Assembly: GCA_035510775.1 (NCBI GenBank)
Contig: DATKGP010000027.1
Location: forward strand, 1 to 24,500
Length of the DNA stretch: 24,500 nt
DNA from: DATKGP01 sp035510775
GTDB taxonomy: Bacteria > Patescibacteriota > UBA1384 > 2-12-FULL-50-11
Direction: 5' to 3'
Below are positions 6,688 through 13,495 of this stretch, piece after piece (position 1 is the stretch's first letter; each line of letters begins with the position of its first letter). The notes beneath the pieces were generated by a model. That model did not search any database, was not told the origin of the DNA, and saw nothing but the letters and a program-made list of their open reading frames with translations. A program made the translations under genes and the position numbers.

Positions 6688-8424
6688 ATGGACAAAGAGA
6701 CCTACGAGAACAGTGAGTTATATAAGCTGCGTCATACCGCCAGCCACTTGTTGGCGATGGCGGCGATTGAGTTTGATCCGAAAGTAAAACTGGCTATCGG
6801 CCCACCGATCGAGAACGGTTTTTACTATGACTTTGAATTTTCCAAGCCTTTTTCCGAAGAAGACTTGTCCGCATTGGAAAAATCAATGCAGAAACTGGTT
6901 GAGAGAAATATTTCTGTCGAACATCTGACCGTCAAGCGCGAGGAGGCTATCGCCAAGGCTAAAAAAGCCCATCAAGTTTACAAGCAGGAATTGATGGGAA
7001 ACCTAGAAGACAAGGAATTGAGTTTCTTCCGCATCGACAATTTTGACGACTTATGCAAAGGCCCGCACGCCAAGAGCACCGGCGAAGTTAAGGCTCTGAA
7101 ACTCTTGAGCGTGGCCGGAGCCTACTGGCGCGGCGATGAGAAGAACGCCATGCTCACTCGCATTTACGGCACGGCTTTCGGTGGCCAGAAAGAGCTGGAA
7201 AAATATTTAGAGATGCTTGAGGACGCCAAGAAGCGCGACCACCGCAAATTAGGCAAAGATTTAGGTATTTTCACAATTTTGCCGGCCATCGGCTCGGGTC
7301 TACCGGTTTGGCTACAGAAAGGCGCCACCCTTTATCGCCTGCTAGAGGAGTACGTCCGTAACGTCGAGCTGGAGGCTGGTTTTCAGCACGTCATCACTAG
7401 TGAGCTAGGCAAAAAAGAGCTTTATGAAACTTCAGGACACCTCGACCACTACGCTGACTCGATGTACCCACCAATAAAACTCGACAACGAGACTTTTTAC
7501 CTGCGGCCGATGAACTGCCCGCATCACATTTCTATCTACGCCGACGGACTCCATTCCTACAAACAGTTGCCAATTCGTATCGCCGAGTTTGGCGAAGTTT
7601 TCCGCTACGAAAAATCCGGCGAACTCTCCGGCCTGCAGCGAGTTCGAGCTTTTACCACCAACGACGCCCATATTTTCTGCCGCGAGGATCAAATCAAAGA
7701 CGAGTTCAAAGGCGTAATACAAATGATTATTCAAGTATATAAGAAATTAGGGCTGAAAGATTACTGGTTCCGGCTGTCGCTGCATGATCCGAAGAACAAG
7801 AAGAAATATTCCAGCAATCTAGAGATGTGGGAGAAGGCCGAAAACGCTATTCGCCAGGCTCTTAAGGAGATGAAAATTGATTACGTCGAGGCGGTTGATG
7901 AGGCAGCTTTTTACGGGCCAAAAATCGACGTCCAGATGAAAAATGTCCTCGGCCGCGAGGAAACCGTCTCAACCGACCAGCTCGACTTCTATCTGCCAGA
8001 ACGTTTTGGCTTGGAATACATTGATGAGCAGGGCAAGAAAGCTCGACCGGTGATGATTCACCGAGCGATTTTGGGCTCGATGGAGCGCTTTATCGGCCAC
8101 TACCTAGAACAAACGGCCGGTGAATTTCCGTTTTGGCTCTCGCCAATTCAGGTGAGAATCATTCCAGTTTCCGACAAAGTCGCTGAATATGCCCACGAAG
8201 TTCTAAACGAAATGAAAAAAAGCGGCCTGCGAGCCGAGATAGACGAAAGTAACGAGACTTTAGGCAAACGAATTCGTGCGGCTGAGCTGGAAAAAATCCC
8301 CTACGTTCTGGTTGTCGGCGAAAAAGAAGCCGGCAATCGCACCGTGACGGTACGAACTAGACAAACTGCCGATCAACCGACTTTAGGTCTGGAAGATTTC
8401 CTCAAAAACTTGCCGAAAGGTTAG
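6688..8424 (+). CDS. thrS: Threonyl-tRNA synthetase
   Basis: 578 aa, shorter than E. coli ThrRS (642 aa) because the N-terminal TGS domain is absent: the protein opens directly with the editing domain (LRHTASHLLAMA, then LCKGPHAKSTGEV). The class II catalytic core follows: RPMNCPHH with the zinc-binding cysteine, motif 2 FGEVFRYEKSGELSGLQRVR, and motif 3 HRAILGSMERFIGHYLE. The last ~100 residues are the anticodon-binding domain (SPIQVRIIPVSDKVAEYA ... IPYVLVVGEKEAGNRTVTVR). It attaches threonine to tRNA-Thr and removes mis-attached serine. Its stop overlaps the stop of the convergent folD by 3 bp. Confidence 0.96.
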   Translation: MDKETYENSELYKLRHTASHLLAMAAIEFDPKVKLAIGPPIENGFYYDFEFSKPFSEEDLSALEKSMQKLVERNISVEHLTVKREEAIAKAKKAHQVYKQELMGNLEDKELSFFRIDNFDDLCKGPHAKSTGEVKALKLLSVAGAYWRGDEKNAMLTRIYGTAFGGQKELEKYLEMLEDAKKRDHRKLGKDLGIFTILPAIGSGLPVWLQKGATLYRLLEEYVRNVELEAGFQHVITSELGKKELYETSGHLDHYADSMYPPIKLDNETFYLRPMNCPHHISIYADGLHSYKQLPIRIAEFGEVFRYEKSGELSGLQRVRAFTTNDAHIFCREDQIKDEFKGVIQMIIQVYKKLGLKDYWFRLSLHDPKNKKKYSSNLEMWEKAENAIRQALKEMKIDYVEAVDEAAFYGPKIDVQMKNVLGREETVSTDQLDFYLPERFGLEYIDEQGKKARPVMIHRAILGSMERFIGHYLEQTAGEFPFWLSPIQVRIIPVSDKVAEYAHEVLNEMKKSGLRAEIDESNETLGKRIRAAELEKIPYVLVVGEKEAGNRTVTVRTRQTADQPTLGLEDFLKNLPKG

Positions 8425-9185
8425 CCAGCAGCTTCGAGAAGATTTTTGAAAAGGTAGGCCACAGTTAATGGGCCGATTGCTCCCCGAGCTGGGGTAATGG
8501 CGGCAACCAGCGGCTCGATTACTTTGACGTCGACGTCCACGCTCGAACCGTCAATGACAATCATTTTGTCGTGAATCATTTTCGGCGTCACCAGGTTCTC
8601 CACCCCAGTGCAGGCAATTAAAATATCAGCTGACCTAATTTCCTCAATGTGTTTTTCGGCCTCGCTAGCAATCAGCTGATACGGCCAGCCTTTTTGATGG
8701 AAAATTTTAGCCAACGGCAGACCGACCAAGCGGCCGGCGCCGATGATGACTGTTTTTTTATCGGCTGGGTTAATTTTGTTTGCCTCGAGCAAAGCGACGA
8801 TACCGCTGGGCGTCGGGCACTGGTACGGGCTATTAGGCGTCAGACCGTCGATGTCTTTTTTGGGATCGATTTGAGAGATTAATCGGTCGGCATCGATCTC
8901 TGCCGGCAGAGGCAGCTGCAAAACAATACCGGTAATTTCCGAGTTGTTGTTCAAACCCTCGATCATCGCCTCCAGCTGGCGAAAACTAGCTCGCTCAAAA
9001 TGATGCAACAGGAAATCGCATTCTAAGGCGACGGCTTTTTTCTGTTTGGCGTTAACAAATTTTTCGGTCGGCTTGTCGTCGCCCACCCAAATTAAAGCTA
9101 AAGTTGGCCGAGTATTAATTCGGGCACGGACGGCGACTAACTCTTGATCGAGCTGATCAAGCAGACTTTTGGCGGCTAGCTGCAT
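8421..9185 (-). CDS. folD: Methylene-THF dehydrogenase / methenyl-THF cyclohydrolase FolD
   Basis: 254 aa, about 30 shorter than E. coli FolD (288 aa), mainly at the N-terminus. Bifunctional enzyme interconverting 5,10-methylene-, methenyl- and 10-formyl-THF with NADP. The catalytic lysine is probably K47 in TEKFVNAKQKKA, with Phe in place of the usual Tyr. Also GIVLQLPLP, KDIDGLTPNS, PTPSGIVALLEA, the dinucleotide-binding VIIGAGRLVGLPLAKIF and PARGAIGPLTVAYL. The ATG at 9185 overlaps the stop of the dsbA-like gene (TAATG), so translation is probably coupled to the thiol-oxidation genes. No functional link between the two is evident. Convergent with thrS. Confidence 0.93.
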   Translation of the reverse strand: MQLAAKSLLDQLDQELVAVRARINTRPTLALIWVGDDKPTEKFVNAKQKKAVALECDFLLHHFERASFRQLEAMIEGLNNNSEITGIVLQLPLPAEIDADRLISQIDPKKDIDGLTPNSPYQCPTPSGIVALLEANKINPADKKTVIIGAGRLVGLPLAKIFHQKGWPYQLIASEAEKHIEEIRSADILIACTGVENLVTPKMIHDKMIVIDGSSVDVDVKVIEPLVAAITPARGAIGPLTVAYLFKNLLEAAG

Positions 9186-9814
9186 TACTGGCTTTTGGCG
9201 GTGTTAATCAGGGTCTGCCATTGATCGGCTGTTCGGACACCGACGACCTTAAGGTCGTTAATATAGAAAGTCGGGGTCGAATCGATACCTAGGCTAGTCC
9301 CATAGTCTTGGTCTTTCTGGACAATCGCCCGAAGGTCGGAATTGGTCAAGTCGGAGCGGAATTTATTAACATCCAGCCCAAGCTGGGTAGCGTAACTGAC
9401 AAAAGCGTTAGTTGGGTCGTTAAGATCGGCCCAGGATTGTTGATTACTAAATAATAAGGTGTCCATATCCCAGAATTTGTTCTGGTTGGCAGCAGCCATG
9501 GCCGCCATGGCCGAACTCATAGCATTGGCGTGAATTTGGGTTAAGGGGAAAAATCGGTAAATTAACTGAACGTCGCTGGAATTATTCTGCTGGGCTTTGA
9601 GAAGATCTGGCGCGGCTTGGGCGCAGGCCGGGCATTCGAAGTCGGCAAATTCGACAATTTTTACTTTGGCTGAATCCGACCCGAGTTTTTGGCCGTCGGT
9701 CGTGCTGACATTAACTGGGCTATTTTTCTTAGTCGCTGAAAAAATAATAATTCCGCCGATTACTACAATCGCGGCAATAATCACCCAGAGGAAAAATTTT
9801 GAATCACTACTCAT
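9185..9814 (-). CDS. Membrane-anchored DsbA-like thiol oxidoreductase
   Basis: 209 aa. Residues ~8-27 form a membrane anchor (FFLWVIIAAIVVIGGIIIF). Residues ~48-209 are a thioredoxin-fold DsbA/DsbG-like domain with active site FECPACAQ (CPAC at 61-64) and the cis-proline segment STPTFYINDLKVVG. It would form disulfides in proteins outside the membrane. The start at 9814 is chosen because it overlaps the end of the VKOR gene by 8 bp (ATGAGTAG); longer in-frame starts at 9826 and 9856 add only a charged tail inside VKOR. The neighbouring VKOR protein is the natural partner that re-oxidises it. Confidence 0.9.
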   Translation of the reverse strand: MSSDSKFFLWVIIAAIVVIGGIIIFSATKKNSPVNVSTTDGQKLGSDSAKVKIVEFADFECPACAQAAPDLLKAQQNNSSDVQLIYRFFPLTQIHANAMSSAMAAMAAANQNKFWDMDTLLFSNQQSWADLNDPTNAFVSYATQLGLDVNKFRSDLTNSDLRAIVQKDQDYGTSLGIDSTPTFYINDLKVVGVRTADQWQTLINTAKSQ

Positions 9815-10247
9815 CTTGGGCACCATATCCCAAGGGTCGACCTTTTTCAACTGCAAAAAAGAGAATGTTCATAAACAAAACGATAATCGCGACCCCGACG
9901 CACCACGTGCAATACTCGTGAAGAACAAAAGTCTCGATGGAAAAAAGATAAATCATAAAACCTAGGCCAGCCAGCAGCCAGAGGGCTAGCCAGAACTTTT
10001 GGAACAACGGTTGAAAGTAGGTTAGATAGAGCAAAATTATCACGGCCACAAACCAAAACAGCCCAAGACCAGAGATCGGCAGGCCGAGGATATGGGCGTA
10101 TTTGCTAGAGAGCACCGAGCCGCAATGGCCGCCGAGCGAGCAAACGACTTGGCTGGGGTTATTGGTTTTGGTCACCAAATAGGCGGCAATGAAGGCGCCG
10201 ACAAAAGCAAGCATTATCATCACTCGGCGATACCACGTTCTAACCAT
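9807..10247 (-). CDS. Vitamin K epoxide reductase (VKOR) family protein
   Basis: 146 aa with about four transmembrane helices. Bacterial VKOR passes electrons from a DsbA-like protein to a quinone. The four expected cysteines are present: Cys36 and Cys42 in the outer loop (VVCSLGGHCGSVLSS) and the CTWC pair at 113-116 by the last helix. The loop serine pattern SVLSS after the second cysteine is typical. First gene of the minus-strand VKOR - dsbA-like - folD operon, divergent from rluB. No strong promoter or Shine-Dalgarno is visible. Confidence 0.92.
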   Translation of the reverse strand: MVRTWYRRVMIMLAFVGAFIAAYLVTKTNNPSQVVCSLGGHCGSVLSSKYAHILGLPISGLGLFWFVAVIILLYLTYFQPLFQKFWLALWLLAGLGFMIYLFSIETFVLHEYCTWCVGVAIIVLFMNILFFAVEKGRPLGYGAQDE

Positions 10248-10302
10248 GTCGTTAGCGTACCAGCTCTTGCGTCAAAGCTCAAAGGAGAGTTAGTTGTAAG
10301 TA

Positions 10303-10980
10303 ATGCGTCTGAACAAGTTCTTGGCTCAAGCCGGAATCGCCTCCCGCCGTCATGCCGAAGAGATTATTACCAAAAAACAGGTTAGGATTAATGGCCAAGT
10401 TGTCACCAATCTGGCCACCCAAGTTGACCCAGAGAACGACCAGGTTCTGGTTTCTGGCCGGCCGGTCAGTTTGAAGGACGAGAAAGTAATTTATCTGCTA
10501 AACAAACCTCGTGGGGTGGTAACGACGGCTGAAGATCCCGAGGGTCGACCGACTGTTTTAGAATATGTTCCAAAAACCCCGAGAGTTTTTCCTTGTGGTC
10601 GGCTTGATGCCGAAACAATGGGGCTAATAATTCTCACCAACGATGGCTCGCTTTGCTATCAACTCACCCACCCAAAGTTCGAGCACCAAAAAGAGTATCG
10701 AGTTTTTGGCAATTCCAAAAGTCCAGAGTTGTCCTGGGAACGATTACAGCACAAAATCGTCCTAAAAGATGGCCCGGTAACTATCGACAAGCTGGATTTG
10801 CGTAAGATAATTCACGACAAAATCGATTTTAATATCACTATTCACGAGGGTCGCAACCACTTAGTTCGAAGAATCTGCACCGCCGTCGGCATCGAAGTAG
10901 AAAAACTCACCCGAATTCGCTTCGGCCAGTACGAACTCGGCGAAATAGAGCCCGGCAAATATCAACAAGTTCAAAGTTAA
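10303..10980 (+). CDS. rluB: rRNA pseudouridine synthase, RsuA/RluB family
   Basis: 225 aa. Residues 1-60 are an S4 RNA-binding domain (MRLNKFLAQAGIASRRHAEE, VRINGQVV). The catalytic domain follows, with CGRLDAETMGLIILTNDG containing the nucleophilic Asp102, then the family blocks KEYRVFG and ITIHEGRNHLVRRICTAVG. It isomerises a uridine in 23S (RluB) or 16S (RsuA) rRNA; RluB is the likelier assignment but the target cannot be fixed from sequence alone. AAAGGAGAG lies ~15 nt upstream of the ATG, farther than ideal. Followed 9 bp later by a strong hairpin. Confidence 0.88.
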   Translation: MRLNKFLAQAGIASRRHAEEIITKKQVRINGQVVTNLATQVDPENDQVLVSGRPVSLKDEKVIYLLNKPRGVVTTAEDPEGRPTVLEYVPKTPRVFPCGRLDAETMGLIILTNDGSLCYQLTHPKFEHQKEYRVFGNSKSPELSWERLQHKIVLKDGPVTIDKLDLRKIIHDKIDFNITIHEGRNHLVRRICTAVGIEVEKLTRIRFGQYELGEIEPGKYQQVQS

Positions 10981-10989
10981 GTAAGAAAT

Positions 10990-11013
10990 GGCGGCTGCGT
11001 TTTCGCAGCCGCC
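10990..11013. terminator. Hairpin between convergent genes
   Basis: A perfect 10-bp stem, GGCGGCTGCG (10990-10999) and CGCAGCCGCC (11004-11013) with a TTTT loop, between the ends of rluB (plus) and the small CxxC protein gene (minus). The T-run after the stem is weak on the plus side (GTAGTTCTGTTC) and absent on the minus side. Confidence 0.6.
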
Positions 11014-11023
11014 GTAGTTCTGT

Positions 11024-11326
11024 TCACTCTTCGCCAACCTTCTTGGGCGACCCATCGGGATTGATGAGGTCTTTTGCCAAAAACTCATCGTAGCCTTCCA
11101 TCTCCTCCGCCGCGTTGAAAGGAGGAGGAGGATTCTTCTGGCTCGCCGGATCTGGATCACTGATCCGGATATCTGACGCATGAGCCAGTCGGCTAGGATC
11201 GGCTACTCCGCGCGTACTCCGACTGCGACAATAATCGCAGTCAGGATCACTCCCGCCACAGACAGTGCAAAGACCGAGACTCGCTTGAAAATCTCTGACC
11301 ATCTTTCTTGTTTGTGTGTTGTACAT
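11024..11326 (-). CDS. Small protein with a double CxxC zinc knuckle
   Basis: 100 aa from the ATG at 11326, which has GGAGG (11332-11336) 5 bp ahead; an in-frame TTG at 11338 lies before the GGAGG and is unlikely. Residues ~20-35 read LCTVCGGSDPDCDYCRSR, two CxxC pairs that would hold one zinc, like a DnaJ or rubredoxin-type knuckle. The rest is polar and proline-rich (DPASQKNPPPPFNAAEEMEG), probably unstructured. A weak promoter (TTTTTG, 16 bp, TACAAT at 11355-11360) lies upstream, just after the tmRNA terminator. Function unknown. It shares the strong Shine-Dalgarno and hairpin layout of the other small orphan genes in the window. Confidence 0.72.
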   Translation of the reverse strand: MYNTQTRKMVRDFQASLGLCTVCGGSDPDCDYCRSRSTRGVADPSRLAHASDIRISDPDPASQKNPPPPFNAAEEMEGYDEFLAKDLINPDGSPKKVGEE

Positions 11327-11377
11327 CGTCGCCTCCAAGGTGCAATCTAGTCAAATTGTAGCATTCTAGGATAAAAC

Positions 11378-11403
11378 AAAAAGTCCAACCATCGAAGGCT
11401 GGA
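11378..11403 (-). terminator. tmRNA terminator
   Basis: On the minus strand TCCAGCC, loop TTCGAT, GGTTGGA (one G-U pair), then C and TTTTT. It starts 9 bp after the 3' end of the tmRNA. A T7 run at 11404-11410 on the plus strand makes it potentially bidirectional. Confidence 0.75.
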
Positions 11404-11411
11404 TTTTTTTG

Positions 11412-11796
11412 TGGTGGACCTGGGGGAAATCGAATCCCCGTCCGAAAACCGACGCATTAGGACTTCTACAAGCTTAGTTTGCTTAATTTTCTTAGACGAG
11501 GAGCTAAAAGCCAACCAAATGCTTCCTCGTTGCGGTGTCTTTATTTAACCTGGCTGCCGACACGTCAGCTGGGCGTCCTCGCTAAATGACGCCTCAATAG
11601 TCCAGCGAGAATCAAAGATTGAGACGGTTCTAGGTTTAGGCTAGAACTGGTTGAAAAGCTACCGGAGCGAAAGCGTTAGCAATCGCGGCCTTGGCTTTAC
11701 CAAAAACGTTTGCACGTATAATTTTGTACTCTAAGGCAGGTACTCTCCGCTTGCCATCCTAATTGTCAATGTTCCCGTCGAAGCCATGTCAGGCCC
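11412..11796 (-). ncRNA. ssrA: Transfer-messenger RNA (tmRNA), one-piece
   Basis: 385 nt. The 5' end GGGCCTG pairs with CAGGTCC before the encoded 3' ACCA (7 bp with one G-U). GGCTTCGACGGGAAC near the 5' end and GGACGGGGATTCGATTTCCC near the 3' end are the tRNA-like domain signatures. The resume codon GCA (11711-11713) lies in GTGCAAACG, close to the conserved GCAAACG context. The tag frame runs 25 codons to TAA (11636-11638); it begins ANVFGKAKAA and ends FQPVLA. That is long compared with 10 encoded residues in E. coli, has two lysines and no acidic residue, and ends in VLA, not ALAA. It rescues stalled ribosomes together with SmpB. Mapped as a standard, not a permuted, gene. Confidence 0.95.
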
Positions 11797-11805
11797 AATG
11801 AATCA

Positions 11806-11834
11806 CTTATATCATAACGGCAGGGCGAAGTCAA
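11806..11834 (-). promoter_or_regulatory. tmRNA promoter
   Basis: TTGACT (11829-11834), 17 bp, TATAAG (11806-11811), placed 9 bp before the mature 5' G at 11796. Confidence 0.75.
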
Positions 11835-11850
11835 CCATAGCACTGCCTGT

Positions 11851-12219
11851 TTAGCTGGGTTTCGGATATTCAATCAGTTCGGTTCTATCACCGTTCCAGC
11901 CCAGAAGTTGGGCAATTTCATTAGCAGCCTTTCGAGCAACGACGCGGTTGTCGCGTGAGTAGTTGCAGACGTGTAAATCGAGCGTAAAAAAGCCGTGCGA
12001 TGGCCAAGTGTGGACAGCGACATGTGATTCGCAGAGCATCACGCCATAGGAAAAAGAACCGTCGTCGAAACGATGATAGCTAGTGTCGGTAATGGTGAAA
12101 CCCGCCTTGGCAACAATCTCGTCTATTTTTTCCTTGTAGTAGGCGTGCTCGTCTTGGTATTGAAAATTTTTTGACAGGGTTAAGTCTCCAAAGAGACGAA
12201 TTCCCGAAATTTTTGCCAT
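11851..12219 (-). CDS. speD: S-adenosylmethionine decarboxylase proenzyme
   Basis: 122 aa, the size of the short prokaryotic (B. subtilis SpeH-type) form. The proenzyme cleaves itself at Glu64-Ser65 in MLCESHVAVHTWP to make the pyruvoyl cofactor; His70 and Cys85 (LDLHVCNY) are the expected catalytic partners. It makes decarboxylated AdoMet, the aminopropyl donor for spermidine. No spermidine synthase lies in the window. The ATG at 12219 has no Shine-Dalgarno and follows a TACAAT box by 9 bp, so translation is probably leaderless. Divergent from the small gene at 12305. Confidence 0.93.
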   Translation of the reverse strand: MAKISGIRLFGDLTLSKNFQYQDEHAYYKEKIDEIVAKAGFTITDTSYHRFDDGSFSYGVMLCESHVAVHTWPSHGFFTLDLHVCNYSRDNRVVARKAANEIAQLLGWNGDRTELIEYPKPS

Positions 12220-12228
12220 GCTTTATTA

Positions 12229-12257
12229 ATTGTAAATGTTTCTGCCTAATGTACCAA
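12229..12257 (-). promoter_or_regulatory. speD promoter
   Basis: TTGGTA (12252-12257), 17 bp, TACAAT (12229-12234), 9 bp to the ATG. A TATAAT box for the divergent gene lies at 12273-12278 on the plus strand, with a poor -35 (TGTACC, 12250-12255) overlapping this promoter's -35. Confidence 0.6.
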
Positions 12258-12304
12258 TCAGTTACTCTTGGGTATAATGCCCGTATCTTACGTAGGAGGA
12301 TAAT

Positions 12305-12658
12305 TTGGCAAGTAAGCGCGAGTTACCAAATATACCAGAGCGCATAGTATGCGCCGACATGGATAGCGTTTGGCCCATAATGGACGACTTCTTTGCAGAG
12401 GTATTGGACTACCTAGGGTACAACAACCCAAAAGCCATACAAGTATTCACGGCAGTCGAACCTAGGGTATTGGAGTCGCCTGAATTCGTACACGGCACAG
12501 CCACCACCGATGACTTTATGAAGATGCTAGTGGCAAGGGACATAATTGTAGCCTCGATGATTGCTTGTCGAAGCCGGTCAAACTACACCCACTGCATGTT
12601 CGCACATTATCTCGACACGGCTACGATCCGGAGAGCCAAGTGGGAGCCGAGGCCATAA
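12305..12658 (+). CDS. Orphan small protein (117 aa)
   Basis: A TTG start with AGGAGG (12294-12299) 5 bp ahead, behind a TATAAT box (12273-12278). 117 aa, no family recognised, no signal peptide or membrane helix. Features: a conserved-looking VCADMDSVWPIMDDFF near the N-terminus and a Cys/His-containing C-terminal part (IACRSRSNYTHCMFAHYLD). ATA isoleucine codons are frequent here, unlike in the neighbouring housekeeping genes, which suggests a different origin. The TAA stop lies in the loop of the terminator that follows. Confidence 0.65.
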   Translation: MASKRELPNIPERIVCADMDSVWPIMDDFFAEVLDYLGYNNPKAIQVFTAVEPRVLESPEFVHGTATTDDFMKMLVARDIIVASMIACRSRSNYTHCMFAHYLDTATIRRAKWEPRP

Positions 12659-12678
12659 AAAGCCGCGGCTCCATTTTT
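12643..12678 (+). terminator. Terminator overlapping a stop codon
   Basis: GGAGCCG-A-GGC (12643-12653), 8-nt loop, GCC-G-CGGCTCC (12662-12672): ten pairs with one A/G mismatch, then A and TTTTT (12674-12678). The 5' arm is the last codons of the orphan gene and the TAA stop sits in the loop. Confidence 0.8.
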
Positions 12679-12698
12679 ATGCGGAAATACTTTTTATC

Positions 12699-12735
12699 TT
12701 GACAATATGTAAAGTAAACTTTACATTACTAATAA
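12699..12735 (+). promoter_or_regulatory. HTH-Hsp20 promoter with palindromic operator
   Basis: TTGACA (12699-12704), 17 bp, TACATT (12722-12727), then 8 bp to the ATG at 12736: leaderless. A perfect palindrome, ATGTAAAGT-AA-ACTTTACAT (12707-12726), fills the spacer and covers most of the -10 box. This is the position expected for a repressor site; the HTH domain encoded directly downstream is the obvious candidate binder. Confidence 0.7.
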
Positions 12736-13434
12736 ATGTCACCTCAAATTCGTCTACTATTAAGAGACTTGCGTCAAGAGCGCGATCTATCGCAAGAGGA
12801 ATTAGCCAAGGCGCTCAACGTCTCTCGGCAATCGATTATTTCTTTGGAGCAGGGTTCTTACCTGCCAAGCGCTCCGCTATTGGTGGCTTTAATGGAGTTT
12901 TTCAGCTGCCCGATTGAAGAATTAATTGAGGGCATTCATATTCAGCAAAACGCAAACCAACCAACCAAGGAAGGAGGTGAGCAAAATATGCAAATAGCAC
13001 CCTGGAATCCTTTTCAGGCCGTTGATCAGCTTCATGACGAGATGGGCGATCTAGTTGATAAAACCTTTGGCCGAGTAGACTGGCCCAAGAGCCTCGGCAC
13101 GACCGCCGGCGCCATGAACATTCACGAGAGTGACAAGGAGTACGAAATTGAGGTTCAAGTTCCCGGTTACAAGGAAGACGAAATCAATATCGAGCTCACC
13201 GAAGACACTCTCGCTATTTCCGGCGAACACAAAACCGAGGAAAGGACAGATAAGAAAAACTTGATCCGACGCGAGTGGGAACATAGCCAGTTCTCCCGCA
13301 GTATTCGCTTTGCCACCCCAATTAAGGAGAAAGATGTCGAAGCGAAGCTGGAAAACGGCACGCTCTTAATCGTCGCCCCGAAGGTTGAGCCAGCCAAGCC
13401 AAAAACCACGAAGATCACCGTGAAAAAAAGTTAA
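12736..13434 (+). CDS. XRE-type HTH regulator fused to small heat-shock protein Hsp20
   Basis: 232 aa in one open frame. Residues 1-66 are an XRE helix-turn-helix (LRDLRQERDLSQEELAKALN, then VSRQSIISLEQGSYLPS), close to short Xre regulators. Residues ~67-84 are a Gln/Asn-rich linker. Residues ~85-232 are a complete Hsp20: the alpha-crystallin domain with MNIHESDKEYEIEVQVPGY, the LENGTLLIVAPK strand and a C-terminal KITVKK tail of the I-x-I/V type. An internal ATG at 12988 (Met85) has its own AAGGAGGTGA, so the gene can give both a full-length fusion and a free Hsp20. Hsp20 holds unfolding proteins; the HTH with the upstream palindrome suggests self-control. I know of no standard family with this architecture. 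Confidence 0.85.
   Translation: MSPQIRLLLRDLRQERDLSQEELAKALNVSRQSIISLEQGSYLPSAPLLVALMEFFSCPIEELIEGIHIQQNANQPTKEGGEQNMQIAPWNPFQAVDQLHDEMGDLVDKTFGRVDWPKSLGTTAGAMNIHESDKEYEIEVQVPGYKEDEINIELTEDTLAISGEHKTEERTDKKNLIRREWEHSQFSRSIRFATPIKEKDVEAKLENGTLLIVAPKVEPAKPKTTKITVKKS
12971..12990 (+). promoter_or_regulatory. Internal ribosome binding site and start for free Hsp20
   Basis: AAGGAGGTGA (12971-12980) followed after 7 bp by the ATG at 12988, in frame inside the HTH-Hsp20 gene and exactly at the beginning of the Hsp20 part. The upstream ATG at 12736 has no Shine-Dalgarno. Confidence 0.65.
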
Positions 13435-13456
13435 TTCCGATAGGAACTTCAAAATC

Positions 13457-13491
13457 AAAAAGGCCAGGCCCTAAAAAGGCCTGGTCTTTTT
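13457..13491. terminator. Bidirectional terminator
   Basis: CCAGGCC (13464-13470), loop CTAAAAA, GGCCTGG (13478-13484), flanked by an A-run before and TTTTT after. It serves the convergent hsp20 fusion (plus) and cyclophilin (minus) genes. Confidence 0.85.
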
Positions 13492-13495
13492 GAAG

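Noticed and set aside
6518..6787. 89-codon plus-strand frame overlapping the thrS start
   Set aside because: Crosses a terminator and the thrS promoter. The real continuation in this stretch is the frame of the 6309 gene.
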